Below are positions 22,540 through 33,041 of a DNA stretch of 64,000 nucleotides, piece after piece (position 1 is the stretch's first letter; each line of letters starts with the position of its first letter). Both the position numbers and the translations under genes were made by a program. The notes under the pieces were generated by a model that saw nothing but the letters and a program-made list of their open reading frames with translations, had not been told where the DNA came from and ran no database searches. The stretch covers positions 64,373,073 through 64,437,072 of the forward strand of contig CAXKWD010000006.1 in assembly GCA_964059195.1 (NCBI GenBank). Reading direction: 5' to 3'. The stretch comes from Ectobius pallidus (lineage: Eukaryota; Arthropoda; Insecta; Blattodea; Ectobiidae).

Positions 22540-23000
22540 GCACGGTCTTACTAACACAAGTTATATGGACGTTGAACGGTTGTTTGGTTGATCACCGAGC
22601 AATTTCTACGTACATTCTTTGGAAATTCCTTACCTATAATCAGTTTCTAACTGGTAAAATTTACACCATCTTTTCATGTGCTATGTTACGGATGCGTCAT
22701 CAGTTTCTCGCCCGAGGCAGGAAAAGAAGAGATGTGACGGTATTCCGCACTGTCATATTATATGAACACACAGCGGAGTGAAAACCCGAGTTTTGTTATT
22801 TCATTTAATTGACTTCAGAAAGCTGTAATCATGGGTAAAATTAAGAAAACAAGCAACGTTGTTAACATACCATAAAAGCAGTTAGTGATTCTTCCCAATA
22901 AATTGCCTTGAAAATGGATGTGTAATTTCAAAATTCAGTCGCAGTCACCAACAAAGTTACCGACTGCAACAGGCATCGGCCATCTTAATTTTTTCTTCTG
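22540..23000 (+). repeat. Dispersed repeat family R, copy 1
   Basis: This aligns with 48371-48822 over most of its length: gttgaacggttgtttggttg near the start, cagaaagctgtaatcatgggta in the middle and tcggccatctt near the end. Indels separate the two copies. No coding content is recognised. It may be a MITE, but its termini are not clear. Confidence 0.7.
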
Positions 23001-23173
23001 ATCGAAAAAGTGTGTGCATCTTACTAGTATTGAGTTGTACAGTCAGCGAAATGGAGGCTGGAAATTGTCAACAAAACGAAATCGGTCAGGCGCTTTAACA
23101 TCCCCCTACAAGTACATGATCGGTTACCCCACCCACCTCTGTAAGCTGGAAAACGTAAACAGGTGCTCTCAGA

Positions 23174-23395
23174 TACTTCCACGTGGCGGAATGGCTCCAA
23201 TTATTTCGCAAATAAATAGAGGTCGCATTGTGGGTATGTGGCAGGCTAATATGCTAATATGCTAATATGTTGCAATCTCTTGAGGTGGCTAATATGTTGC
23301 AATCTCTTGAGGTGCCATATTAGCCTGCCACATACCCACAATGCGACCTCTATTTATTTGCGAAATAATTGGAGCCATTCCGCCACGAGGAAGTA
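23174..23395. repeat. Near-perfect foldback palindrome (80-bp arms, 62-bp loop)
   Basis: The arms 23174-23253 and 23316-23395 are reverse complements with very few mismatches, confined to the outer end. The loop holds two exact direct copies of a 27-bp unit (23261-23287 and 23288-23314), preceded by three gctaatat steps. Arms this well conserved indicate a recent origin or an assembly artefact. Confidence 0.95.
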
Positions 23396-23689
23396 CCTGC
23401 GGCATTTATTACGGCCATGGAAAGAAGTCTATTGATATTCGACACCAAGTCGGTTGACCGGAAGCGAAGTAATGCCCAATTTAGTGCTTATTTGATGGTA
23501 ATATGTTATAATTTATCATATGCAAATCAGTTCTCATGGCAACATATTGTTTTATAGTGTTCATATACGGCTTTGGAGGTTGCAATACAGGTAGCTTCAA
23601 CAAATAACACTACACTTAAGATTTGTTCTTCCGTAAGCCCTTCTTAATGAATCGATCTGGAGCTTAACTAGGGAATCCATTAAAAATAA

Positions 23690-23780
23690 TAATTTATTTT
23701 CTGCATATCATAATTGCAATTATCACTGTTCAAACAAAAGCATTCTGACACTTTTTTACGTCAGTTTACCTGTTTTATTT
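23690..23780 (-). repeat. Fragment of compound repeat unit A (reverse orientation)
   Basis: The sequence ttattttctgcatatcataattgcaattat and the following cagtttacctg match the reverse complement of 53138-53220 and 54990-55080. Confidence 0.65.
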
Positions 23781-23871
23781 TATTACGTAAATGTTATTAA
23801 ATATTTTGAATAATATTTTTTCAAAGACGCAATGTAATTTTTAAAGAGCATTTTTTAATGTACGGCAGCAG

Positions 23872-24024
23872 CCTAATGGTGACTCAGTGGCCGAAATTAT
23901 TGCATCTCTGAATGTACGGGTACTGACAAAGAACTGTGAATTTAAAACGTTTCAAGGTGAATTCATATGGGACCGAATTGTAGCAGGATTTTGTGATTCT
24001 GCTTTATCGGAGAAGAGCTGTTAA
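23872..24024 (+). pseudogene. Ty3/Gypsy-type gag fragment
   Basis: A 50-codon frame reads GDSVAEIIASLNVRV, then NCEFKTFQGEFIWDRIVAGF, then CDSALSEK before a stop. In insect Gypsy Gag proteins the capsid C-terminal part has the form ESV-EY---L--L---C-F----- --RD--V-G--D---KLL, which this follows closely. The upstream start and the zinc knuckle are absent. Gag would normally form the virus-like particle. Here it is only a relic of an endogenous element. The LTR-like block at 24895 might belong to the same element. Confidence 0.55.
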
Positions 24025-24894
24025 TAAGTGATGTTACTAAAGACCAAAATGTTAAAATTGGTTAACATTCTGAGGCAATTAAACAACATAACATCATCTT
24101 CTCATGACAACATTTTGATAATAATGTGGATAGTAAAATATAGGTTAGGAATGCTTATCTGACAGTTAATAGGGAAAAACATAAGTACCGTACTTTACTA
24201 AAATACAATAAATGTGCTTACTCTAGTTGTTTCTAACCAATCTCTTGACTGTTTTTGTCAACTCTTGTAGCACCTGACAAGGTATTAGTCTGAAGTATAC
24301 AGGCTTAGAGGAAACAACTGTCCACTATAATTAAAGATAATGACAACAGAGTATCAAGAGTTTGTTGCCTGCTTCTCACACAGAGATTATATCTTAAAGC
24401 AACCTAGTCCCGAGTAAATAAGCGGATATTGATTTCCTACAGATCACAATCATCCGCGCTCTGTGAAATTTTGTATTATTGCGTTGTCAATTTAAACTAT
24501 TTTAGCCTTTGCTAAAAGGGATATTCTGGTGAAAATGGGGTGAAATTATAAAAATAAAATGTCAAATAAGATGCTACACTTAACGTTTCTCCTTCATGGG
24601 ATATAGCTATTTTTTAAAGTTTAAAGGTTATTTTATTATCTGCGATTTTAATTCGCAATGTAAGTGTAGTTGTAAGTATTTTTATACATTACCGAAGAAT
24701 TATTTCCAAAACTTTGTAAAAATAATTTTTTTTCATTGATAGGTCTTACGATATTCATAAATTTTTTCATAAATTTTTACTTTAAATTAACAGTAACATT
24801 TAATATCTCAGTTTGAGTAAGTCTAATTCTTACAAATATGTTCAATTTGTTTAAGGTAATGTAATAGTACGGCGGTTCTAATAAGATGAGTTGG
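24025..24894. other. AT-rich non-coding DNA
   Basis: No gene or clear repeat structure was recognised. If the gag fragment and the LTR-like block are one element, this would be its eroded interior. Confidence 0.4.
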
Positions 24895-25250
24895 TGTTGG
24901 GCGCCACAGTATATAAATTATACTGAATATTTCTGTCTCTGTTTGTTGAACCCGCCTCCGGCAGTCAGTCGATCGTCGAACACTTCCCTCTAGCTTCAGG
25001 GTAGGAAGCGAAGAACACCTTAATATTATTACTTGAATAATAAAGCAGTTTCTTTGAACACTGAAGGAATTTGCAGTTTATTTAGTACGTTGAAAATACA
25101 AGCACTGTCGTTAACAATAATTACAAGATTTGTTACAGAACAATTAATATTGTTAAAAGGTTCCCGGTAGATCGTTGCTGATGATACAATCGCTGCCGTA
25201 TACAATTTTAGCTACTCGCGATTGAAAGTAAACATTCTTCTAAGTCGATT
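24895..25250 (+). mobile_element. LTR-like block
   Basis: It begins TGTTGGGCGCCACAG, a start typical of insect Gypsy LTRs. It has TATATAAA at 24909-24916, a GC-rich promoter-proximal stretch (24950-25020) and AATAAA near 25040. The right end is undefined (possibly ..gtaaaca at about 25234) and no partner LTR was found. Confidence 0.3.
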
Positions 25251-25306
25251 AATTCCCCAGCGAAAATTTTATAAGTCCAATTAATACTGTGATATATTCC
25301 AGTGGA

Positions 25307-25502
25307 CACAATACCACGGAGTAGAAGTGAATTTAATTACTGTGGGCACGGGGCCACAGAGATGAGTAGAGTTGACTGCTATCGGCACAGGGCCTCGAAG
25401 TAGAGTGAGTTTAATTACTGTAGGCACGGGGCCACAGAGATGAGTTGAATTGACTACTATGGGCACAGAACCACAGAGATGAGTGATTTTACTCCGCCAC
25501 GG
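25307..25502. repeat. 39-bp minisatellite, five units
   Basis: Units start at 25307 (40 bp), 25347, 25386, 25425 and 25464, each beginning cac(a/g) and containing ccacagagatgag or a variant. Because the unit is a multiple of three, the minus strand reads as a repetitive 13-residue peptide (..THLCGPVPTVIK..). I regard this as a by-product of the repeat. Confidence 0.85.
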
Positions 25503-26685
25503 TAGGCATAAGGAAAACTTTGATGGACAAACTCTTACCACCACTCTTCTTAATTATCATTCGTGAATCCCGGCACGTGGTACTATAGATCTATTCTTAT
25601 TGGCGATTCTCCCGACCAATAATAATATTTTAGCCGCCCACGGAAATCAACTGGATTTCCCTTATTATCAAAACCCACATCTTAGCATCTCGGATTTCTA
25701 AGAAGGTTTAAGTGGGAAACCCGGCTAGCGTGTGTATCACCAGTCAAATCAGAAGTTTCGACCTGAACATAATAGCCGACTTCTTAAAATAAGTAAGTGT
25801 ATCAATACCCTTCTGTTCCGATCTGGGAAGTTGCAGTCGCAGCGTACCTGGCTACCTGCATTGCCTTATCCCGCACCCGTTAGGTATGCTAAAGGGAAAT
25901 TCCTGACTTCCTTGTCTAACCATTTCTCACCATTGCAATCTCATTTTAATAAACATTTAAAATGATATTGTTAAACTTTTCCCCTTTGCCTTATTTCTAG
26001 TTAATAATATTTATAATGAATGTTCCGTCTTTTCACGGTCATTTTAAGACCAAACACGGGCTATGAGATTTTATGATTTTATTTTGAATGGATTTGAGCA
26101 ATTAATCTGTCATTTATTATATTTAATTTGGTTATCTTATTTATTTCTTTTGCCGAGGTATCTGAACTGCAATAATAGACGCATAAAGATATATGAATCT
26201 GCCTTTAAAAACAATAGGATAATATCAAATATCGTAAGTTCTATTCAACATACAGTACTACAGCTCCATATTTTATCTGGCGATAAAATACGTTTGCACT
26301 GGTGTGAAGTGTTTCATTCTTACGTCTAAAAAACTTGATTTTTAAAATTAAATATAAATAAAATGATGTAACGAAATATAACAAAGCGACAGGGAGAGTT
26401 AATAAGCCGTATTTTAGAAACTATTGAGTCTTAGACCACGGTTTCTTGAGAAAGTTTGATTGCCATTATGTGAAGGATTAAGTAGGATAACTAAAACCTT
26501 AAGAGAACCAAATTACAAAAATACCTCACATCTGAAGCAAGTCGTGATATAATAAATTTACAAACATCTGACAGCATTGTAGTGAAATCCCTCAGTATTC
26601 AATATAAAAAACGAAACAAATCCTCCCAGCCTTACTCCAGGTAGCAATGCGGATTTGTAGCATATGTTGAGTTGCTGTTTAGAAA
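25503..26685. other. Non-coding DNA, nothing recognised
   Basis: There are short open frames at 25732-25965 and 26063-26329 on the plus strand. Neither has domain features, start context or composition that supports a gene. Confidence 0.5.
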
Positions 26686-26689
26686 GCAT

Positions 26690-26918
26690 GTGGCCATTAA
26701 TTAGTCGTTAGTCGTTACTCTGGTACCGGTCAACCGATTTGTTCCAAAATCAATCGACTTCTTACAATGGACTTATGAATGCCTAGGCCTATACCAAGTT
26801 TCATGAAAATCCGATAAAGCTTATTCGAGTTAACGTTCGTACAGGTTCATGGACGGACGAACAGGCATTTCCCGTCCACCATACAATCTCAAAAAGTACC
26901 ATTCTGGTACTTAATAAA
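26690..26918 (+). repeat. Compound repeat unit B, solitary copy
   Basis: The sequence ttagtcgttactctggtaccggtcaa, then aagtttcatgaaaatccgataaag and a degenerate gacgga run, ending aaaaagtaccattctgg, matches the B units at 54520-54910 and 55340-55752. Confidence 0.75.
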
Positions 26919-28560
26919 TGGTGTAATTTATTCTTTACTTTTAGGTTATGAAGTGAAAGTTTTCTCCTCTCGTAAAGAATAAACATATTCTGTTCAAATA
27001 AAATTTAATCCGTCACGATTAATTACAGGTGCGAGCCTGTTTTTTCCTAATCAACCTGTGTGGAACCTCCACCTCGACTCTTAATGTGCTATCTTAAACT
27101 CACACCCAATGAAGGATCCATGTAATATGCGAGATATATATGTAACAATATTTGTAAAGCTATTACACCAAATATATTCAGCACCAAAATGCTATTGTAG
27201 CATTTCGATTCTAGATGTTCGACTTCTGTCTCATATATAAATGTTATAAAATTTACTTGCGTTGCTTTGGTTTGTACACCACAGATTCCACCTTGGATCG
27301 ACCAAATATCCAACCACTATTGGCATAGATATTTTATGCCCCAGCTAGACACAGTTAAACATCCTGAACTCCGTCCGTCATGTGAAGGAATTAATTTCTA
27401 CCGCCGGTAATATATTTAAAGCAATGCCCCTTATTCTATTCGTATGGTCATAATTAATTATTTGTTGGAAATGATGGGGAGCAGAAGAGACCGACAGCTT
27501 ACAAATAAATGAAAACATTAGGCTTCTTATAAGGGTCATTTCACGAGACTTAGAACAAAACAGTGATACCTTTCCAAGTCGACACCGAATCTGAATAACA
27601 GTGTACTTGCTATGTGCAACGCCTAACAAGTAGGCCTATTGTAAAAGATGATAGAAATGTGCGCCCTAGAAGTCAATTTTCCTAAATTAATTTACTGATT
27701 TTGAGATAGCACGATTAAAAAGATAGATGTTCTGCACTCCTTAAAAAGTGAATCAGTTACTTGTTAATGGTCTTAAATATTATACCCCTAAATCCATGTA
27801 GTTATTCATACATGGATTACATATAGTGCCATACAACGGTTAATATTTGGCGCGTAATATAATCAGGATTAGATACGGGATTACGCATGATTTTACACAA
27901 TTTTCTATTAAAATAGAGACCTATGAAGCTCTCGACGTCTTTTTGTAGAGAGAGTAAGAATGTCTCTTTGGTATTCAGAGGCTGTGAAGCAGGTTATGAC
28001 TGATAATACTTCATTACTCCCGTCCACCTGTCTTCTACGTCTTCTTTTTATTTTTAGGATTCTGGATTTCAGTTTTCCTGCTCTTCGAATACTAATAACT
28101 CAACGTTTTCAACTGCTTGATTAAGGCCTATGCAAAAACTCAATGGTACCTGAAGTGTAAGAGGAAAGTTAATAATTATATACTGCTTCAACTAGCTTAC
28201 TTTTTTCTGATTTCAACTCTTTAAACTTTTTCCCGCAGTGATGTATCTAAATGCAAACTATATACTGCATGTGGTGGATTTAGTTTAAACGTTGCAACTA
28301 GGGTAAGGTATTTAATAATTTATTAGGCCAAAATATTCAAAGTAAACAAAACAGTTTTAACCTAAAAGTGATATAAAAACAGCAAACAATTTTAATGGCT
28401 AATAAATGTTAGATATATTATGTGTTACTGTTCTTTCATTGGTACATTCTCAGTTAGTTTATTTTAAAAATATAACGTAACTTGTATTAAGGTAATAGAA
28501 TAGAATTAAGGTAACTGAAGCTTTTCTATTGATTTTATTATTACAAAACACAATAAGAGA
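26919..28560. other. Non-coding DNA, nothing recognised
   Basis: AT-rich sequence. The minus-strand frames at 27089-27313 and 27378-27629 lack recognisable motifs. Confidence 0.5.
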
Positions 28561-28561
28561 A

Positions 28562-28715
28562 TGTGTCGCCGTGGGTGAGTCGGTAGGGCGCCTGCCTTCC
28601 ACTCGATTCCCGGCCGGGTCGGGGATTTTACAGTAGTGAAAAATCCCTTTCCCGGGTTCAGGACTGGGTGTTTGTCAGTAGGTTAAGATAATGCACATTG
28701 TGCGCGATTCCTTAA
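28562..28715 (+). mobile_element. tRNA-derived SINE, family 3
   Basis: An A box-like TGGGTGAGTCGG (28573-28584) is followed by a B box-like cactcgattccc and a GC-rich ggccgggtcgggga segment. Then comes a body containing cccgggttcaggactgggtg. The tRNA-like order and spacing support a SINE head. The 3' limit is approximate. Confidence 0.6.
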
Positions 28716-28810
28716 ATATTAATAATAGAATGTGAACTGCAGTTGAAATGAAAACTTGGTGTAGATTCTCAAAGGAAAATTATTATATACTGTGGTCAGA
28801 GTATTTTCAG

Positions 28811-29220
28811 AAGTGGAATGGGTAGATATTTTCCGCCCTACAACCGGCCTTAAAGTAAACAAGTAAGTCCCTCTCACTCCTGTACAAATATATTAATGTG
28901 CTAGAGTAGCCCTAAAGTAAACAAGTAAGACTGTCTCACTCTTACGTAGATACAAGTAATAATAATTCCTTTATTGGAACCAATGGTCGTAGTATGATGA
29001 ATGGAGCTCTGGTGGAATGATATATGGCAGGGGAAACATACCCCGGTACGTACAAGTAATGTGCTAGAGTAAGACAAACAAGTAAATCTGTCTCACTCTT
29101 ACGTAAGTAATTACATTACAAGAAATGTGCTAGTAAGTAATCGTACTGTGTATGTCAATAGTAGCCTGATTTATTCTTTACAACTATTCAACAATATCTA
29201 CCCATTCTACTGTCTCAAAA
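28811..29220. mobile_element. Second copy of the TA-flanked MITE family, enlarged
   Basis: The ends agtggaatgggtag (28812-28825) and ctacccattctactgtct (29198-29215) match the TIRs of the element at 2102-2316. Inside, the subterminal unit with aaacaagtaa..ctgtctcactc occurs about three times. A foreign block of about 80 bp (about 28962-29045, ttcctttattggaacc...) seems to be inserted. Confidence 0.65.
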
Positions 29221-30941
29221 GACTGACCAAAGTAGGAACAATAATTGCTGTAGGTATGGTGATTTTATAAAAGAACGTTCCATGGCAAGAGAAGCTTATG
29301 AAGCTGTATTGTACAGTATTATAAATTTAAAACAAAATCTGTTTTGAGAAAACTAAGAAAGAACAATTTTATAAACAACCATGAAATCTAGCCAAAAATT
29401 AAAACTAAAGTTACATTAAAGATAATATATTAAGACTGCAGTAGGCTACTAGTTTTTTAATCTACCCGCCGCTTATGCCTATTGAATACCATTAGATCAG
29501 ATTTTTGTCTGTGCACGCCACTGCTCTCTGCTGACAATACCCTTGTATTCGAGACTGGATTTTTGTCTCTGTCTTTCTTCTTGGACGTAGCGAGTCTCCG
29601 CCCGTGCCATTAAAGTGTTTCCCTTCATTATTCACCTTCTCGAGGAGGTTTCGGCTCCTCTCATTGTGCCATCTGGCATGGCAGCGGAGTTGTGAAATTT
29701 GCATTCCATGTGTGGGTTGAAAATACTGAAGCCTCGCCCTTATGACAAGAAACATGTCTCCTAAGTACGCCCTATATCCGTCAGCACAGCCTTGTCTTCA
29801 ACTGTGAGAAAGCTAACTTACCTATTGAGAATACATTTTCAACACCGCAGCATCATACCGCGATTCTGTATTGACTATTTATATCCTTAACACAACTATA
29901 ATCTTCTATATTTCCTGTAGTCGTCACTTTATTCTAATATATTTATTATTATTATGACAAGACATGACCTATAATTTGACAATATATGTAAAAAATGAAT
30001 TATGATCTAAAACAGTACAAAACTGGCCACAAAATATTAGAAAATCCCAATAAACGCTTGAATTTTAGTTTTGGACTGTTTTTTATTGGTGACGGTATAA
30101 TAAATTAACTTATTGTTTCCGGATATTAACATAGACTATTTAATTATTATCAACTGAGAAAAAATGTAGCCTATATTGATATCTCAGATAAATTTATTCA
30201 TACAGCATCTGTGAATTGCTATGCACAGTGAAAAGTTGGCGGAGATTCTCAAAGGAAAATGATGTTGTTTGCTAGTAAAATCTTAAAATGCTGCATGTGA
30301 TGTCCACTTCAACAGAAGCATTGGAGCATATTGAAAGCATGCACTTTCTCCTGGAATAAACTTAATCAGAAAGAGAAAATGTTTCACCTGATAGATTTTG
30401 GCTAATCGAACTTCTTTTTTAAAACCATTATTCTTTCTTAACACCTTCATATTTAGGAACTCTGTGTACTTATTCCATTACGTTGGATTACACACAGTAG
30501 ATTGATTATAACAATATATGTGACAACGATTCTGTGCTGCGACAAGTGACGTAAGGACGAGTAGACTATAACTTATTGTTACTTATGACTACCGCATCTT
30601 TGCTGAGATCTCTCTTACACCAAATTAAATGCACCGAATAAACCGTTATGTTCTGGGCCAAGCAATCCATATTCATCATTATATGATCATAACAACCAGT
30701 AAAGTAAAAAAAATCATTGTAAATTTAAGAATATTACATTTGTTGTAGGCCTATTTGCAATTAAAATCTTGTAGGATTGTAATGCGTTAGGGTTTATCCA
30801 TTCTAATGGTAGATATTACAGCTGAAATATGTAAATTAAACTAAAATTACAGACGACATATTCTTGAACTGGGTGAAATGTTATTTTGCTTATCGCATTA
30901 TAATAAAGTATATTATGAAACAAGCTTATATTACAATCTTT
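29221..30941. other. Non-coding DNA; GC-richer patch at 29500-29770
   Basis: The patch at 29500-29770 has an 87-codon minus-strand frame (29492-29755) with no recognisable motif. A 35-bp segment (gagattctcaaaggaaaat with flanks) at 30240-30262 also occurs at 28757-28780. Otherwise the sequence is AT-rich. Confidence 0.45.
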
Positions 30942-31560
30942 ATGACATTTATTAAGGCACGAGCATCTTGTTTACTTGTTTATGAAACTCGCTTCGCTCG
31001 TTACATAATTTTCTTACTAGCGTCTTAATTACCATTGGAACCAAGTTGCATTTGACTGTTTTTGTTCGATTGGCTATAAGTTCTCGTAGTTTTTTCTCTC
31101 TTTTTTGCGATAGATGGTAGGTGATGGCGTCCGGGGAACCCAGAAGAGTCTCTTGGCGTTTTAACCTCAATTCAACAGACTGGTAAGCACGGAATTAACT
31201 CAATTTTGTATAATATTAAAATTAACTCGAACAGAATTGATTTTATTTTTTTTATTTGCTGCTCTCAAGGCTTCAAGACTGGTCACTGATTAATATTACA
31301 GTGATATCATGAAATTCTGTACTTTAATGGATATTATTATGATACTACTACGTCACATTTATTAAGCTTATTATAGTATGATCGGAGGAGCTACTTGATA
31401 GAGAAGAGCGGCTACGGTCACGGAAACCACCATTAACAGCTGTCTACATGCCCCAATCCTGCCATCTCACTATGGTAGATGACGTAACGGTCGGGTGGTA
31501 GGCCTAGTCCCTTCAGGGATGTAGCGCCACTGAGTTTAGTTTTTTAGTATGCTCGAAAAA
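30942..31560 (+). mobile_element. MITE family T, copy 1, carrying a SINE insertion
   Basis: It starts tgacatttattaag and reaches cttattatagtatg near 31380, then resumes ctcgaaaaagg after the insert. It shares segments such as gtcttaattacca and gcgatagatgg with copies at 42602 and 45467. The body includes a 72-codon minus-strand frame with no family features. Confidence 0.65.
31381..31544 (+). mobile_element. SINE family 2-related fragment with 7-bp target-site duplication
   Basis: It shares catgccccaatcctgccatct and neighbouring sequence with the SINE body at 11890-11930. It is flanked by identical TAGTATG (31374-31380 and 31545-31551) and ends in a T-rich tail. The head with A and B boxes is not clear. 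Confidence 0.6.
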
Positions 31561-31905
31561 GGAATTATTAAACCCTCAACTAGTATAAATTTTTCGTATA
31601 TATATATGGGAGGTGTGTGTGTATACCTTTAACTCTCAAAAGTAAGTGTGTATGAATTATTTATATTATAAATGCATAAAGTCGGAATAGTAAATAAACA
31701 AACTTATATAAATATTCAACAACTTTTGACAAACAATGCAGGATAGACCCTCGGTCATCAGTGGCTCCAACTTTTGTAAAATTTTGGGTGGGCTCAAAGA
31801 TAAAAGATTTCATTATTTGGCTGACGAAATTGACTTTTATAATATTGATATGACTATGGATAAATGTAGAACCGTATAAGAAACTATTTCGTATTATATA
31901 AACTT

Positions 31906-33041
31906 CTTTTATTTATTTGTATTTGTATTTATTTTCTTACACTGCAAATGGGTCAACAACCCGGTGGCAGTGGTGCAATAAATACCAGCCATACAGTACA
32001 TATATACAAAAATGACACTACACATTAAATATCACATTAAATAAATACCAGCCATACATATATACAAAAATGACACACTATACATACACTTACACATTAA
32101 ATATCGCAACATCTATCCACGTACCTGATATTTAAAATATATATATATTTTTCCATTTAAAACTATAACATAAAAAATTGCATAATTTGAATATTTTAGA
32201 AGAAAAAATTATACATTATCATATACCCTATTCAATATATTTTTAAAAATTTTGACGTTAGCAGGAAACGTTTCGAAGATTTCTGCAGGTAAATCATTCC
32301 AATCCTGAATCCCTCTATTTAAAAAAGAAAATTTGGCAATATTTGTTCTCTGAGATCTACCCCTTATTTTGTATTTGTGATCCTTCCTACTTTTGTAATT
32401 TGGTTCTTTAATTTTGCTATGAAGCTCTTCCCATGCCAGTTGTTTCGTGTATACACAATACATACATTTTAATCTATTTATTTTCCTTCTGGATTCTAAA
32501 GATTTCCACCCTAGTGTTTTTAACATAGCCGTAACGCTGTCAGTTTGTTGGTGCTTATTCATAACAAATATTGCAGCTTTTCTCTGCACCATTTCTAACT
32601 GTGTTATTAGACCTGCCTGATACCGATCCCATACACTTACAGCATATTCCAAATTTGGTCTCACTAATGATTTATAAGCTAACTCTTTGGTTTTTAAGTT
32701 GCTACCCCTTAATGCTCGAAATACGAAGTGCAATGTTTTATATGCCTTGCTAATTAAATTTCCTATATGTGTATTCCAGTTCAATCCCTTATTGAGAGTT
32801 ATTCCTAAATAATTGCACGATTATACTCTCGTTATAATTTCATTTTCCATTTCATAATTATAGCAAAATTTTACCCTTTTGTTGGTGAAAGATATTGCTT
32901 TACTTTTGCGTGCGTTTATTGTCATCCTATTTTCAGAAACCCATTTTTCTGTGCGAACTAAGTCTTCTTGCAGTAACTTCGCATCTAATTCATTACAAAT
33001 TTCCCTGTATATGATGCAGTCATCCGCAAACAATCTGATAG
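31906..33041 (-). mobile_element. 5'-truncated LINE relic
   Basis: The minus-strand copy retains only the last third of a reverse transcriptase ORF, a 3' UTR and an A-rich tail of aaatac/aaat units near 31935-31906. The 5' limit is where the reverse transcriptase reading (IRLFADD) gives way to unrelated sequence at about 33041. Confidence 0.75.
32209..33041 (-). pseudogene. LINE reverse transcriptase, C-terminal part, broken
   Basis: The reading starts IRLFADDCIIY, which is the catalytic [FY]ADD box of reverse transcriptase. It continues EKWVSENRMTINARKSKAIS and meets an in-frame stop (TAA) at 32821-32823 where a V*SCNYLG reading replaces the usual V.S..YLG. It then resumes in the same frame from LNWNTHI through LVRPNLEYAVSVWD to the end at 32209. 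The endonuclease and the fingers/palm before FADD are lost by 5' truncation. The remaining part is close to a consensus LINE sequence. The 67 residues encoded upstream of IRLF belong to unrelated flanking DNA. Confidence 0.8.

Noticed and set aside
25281..25544. 87-codon minus-strand repeat protein
   Set aside because: It is explained by the 39-bp minisatellite, and no start context, domain or flanking exon supports it.
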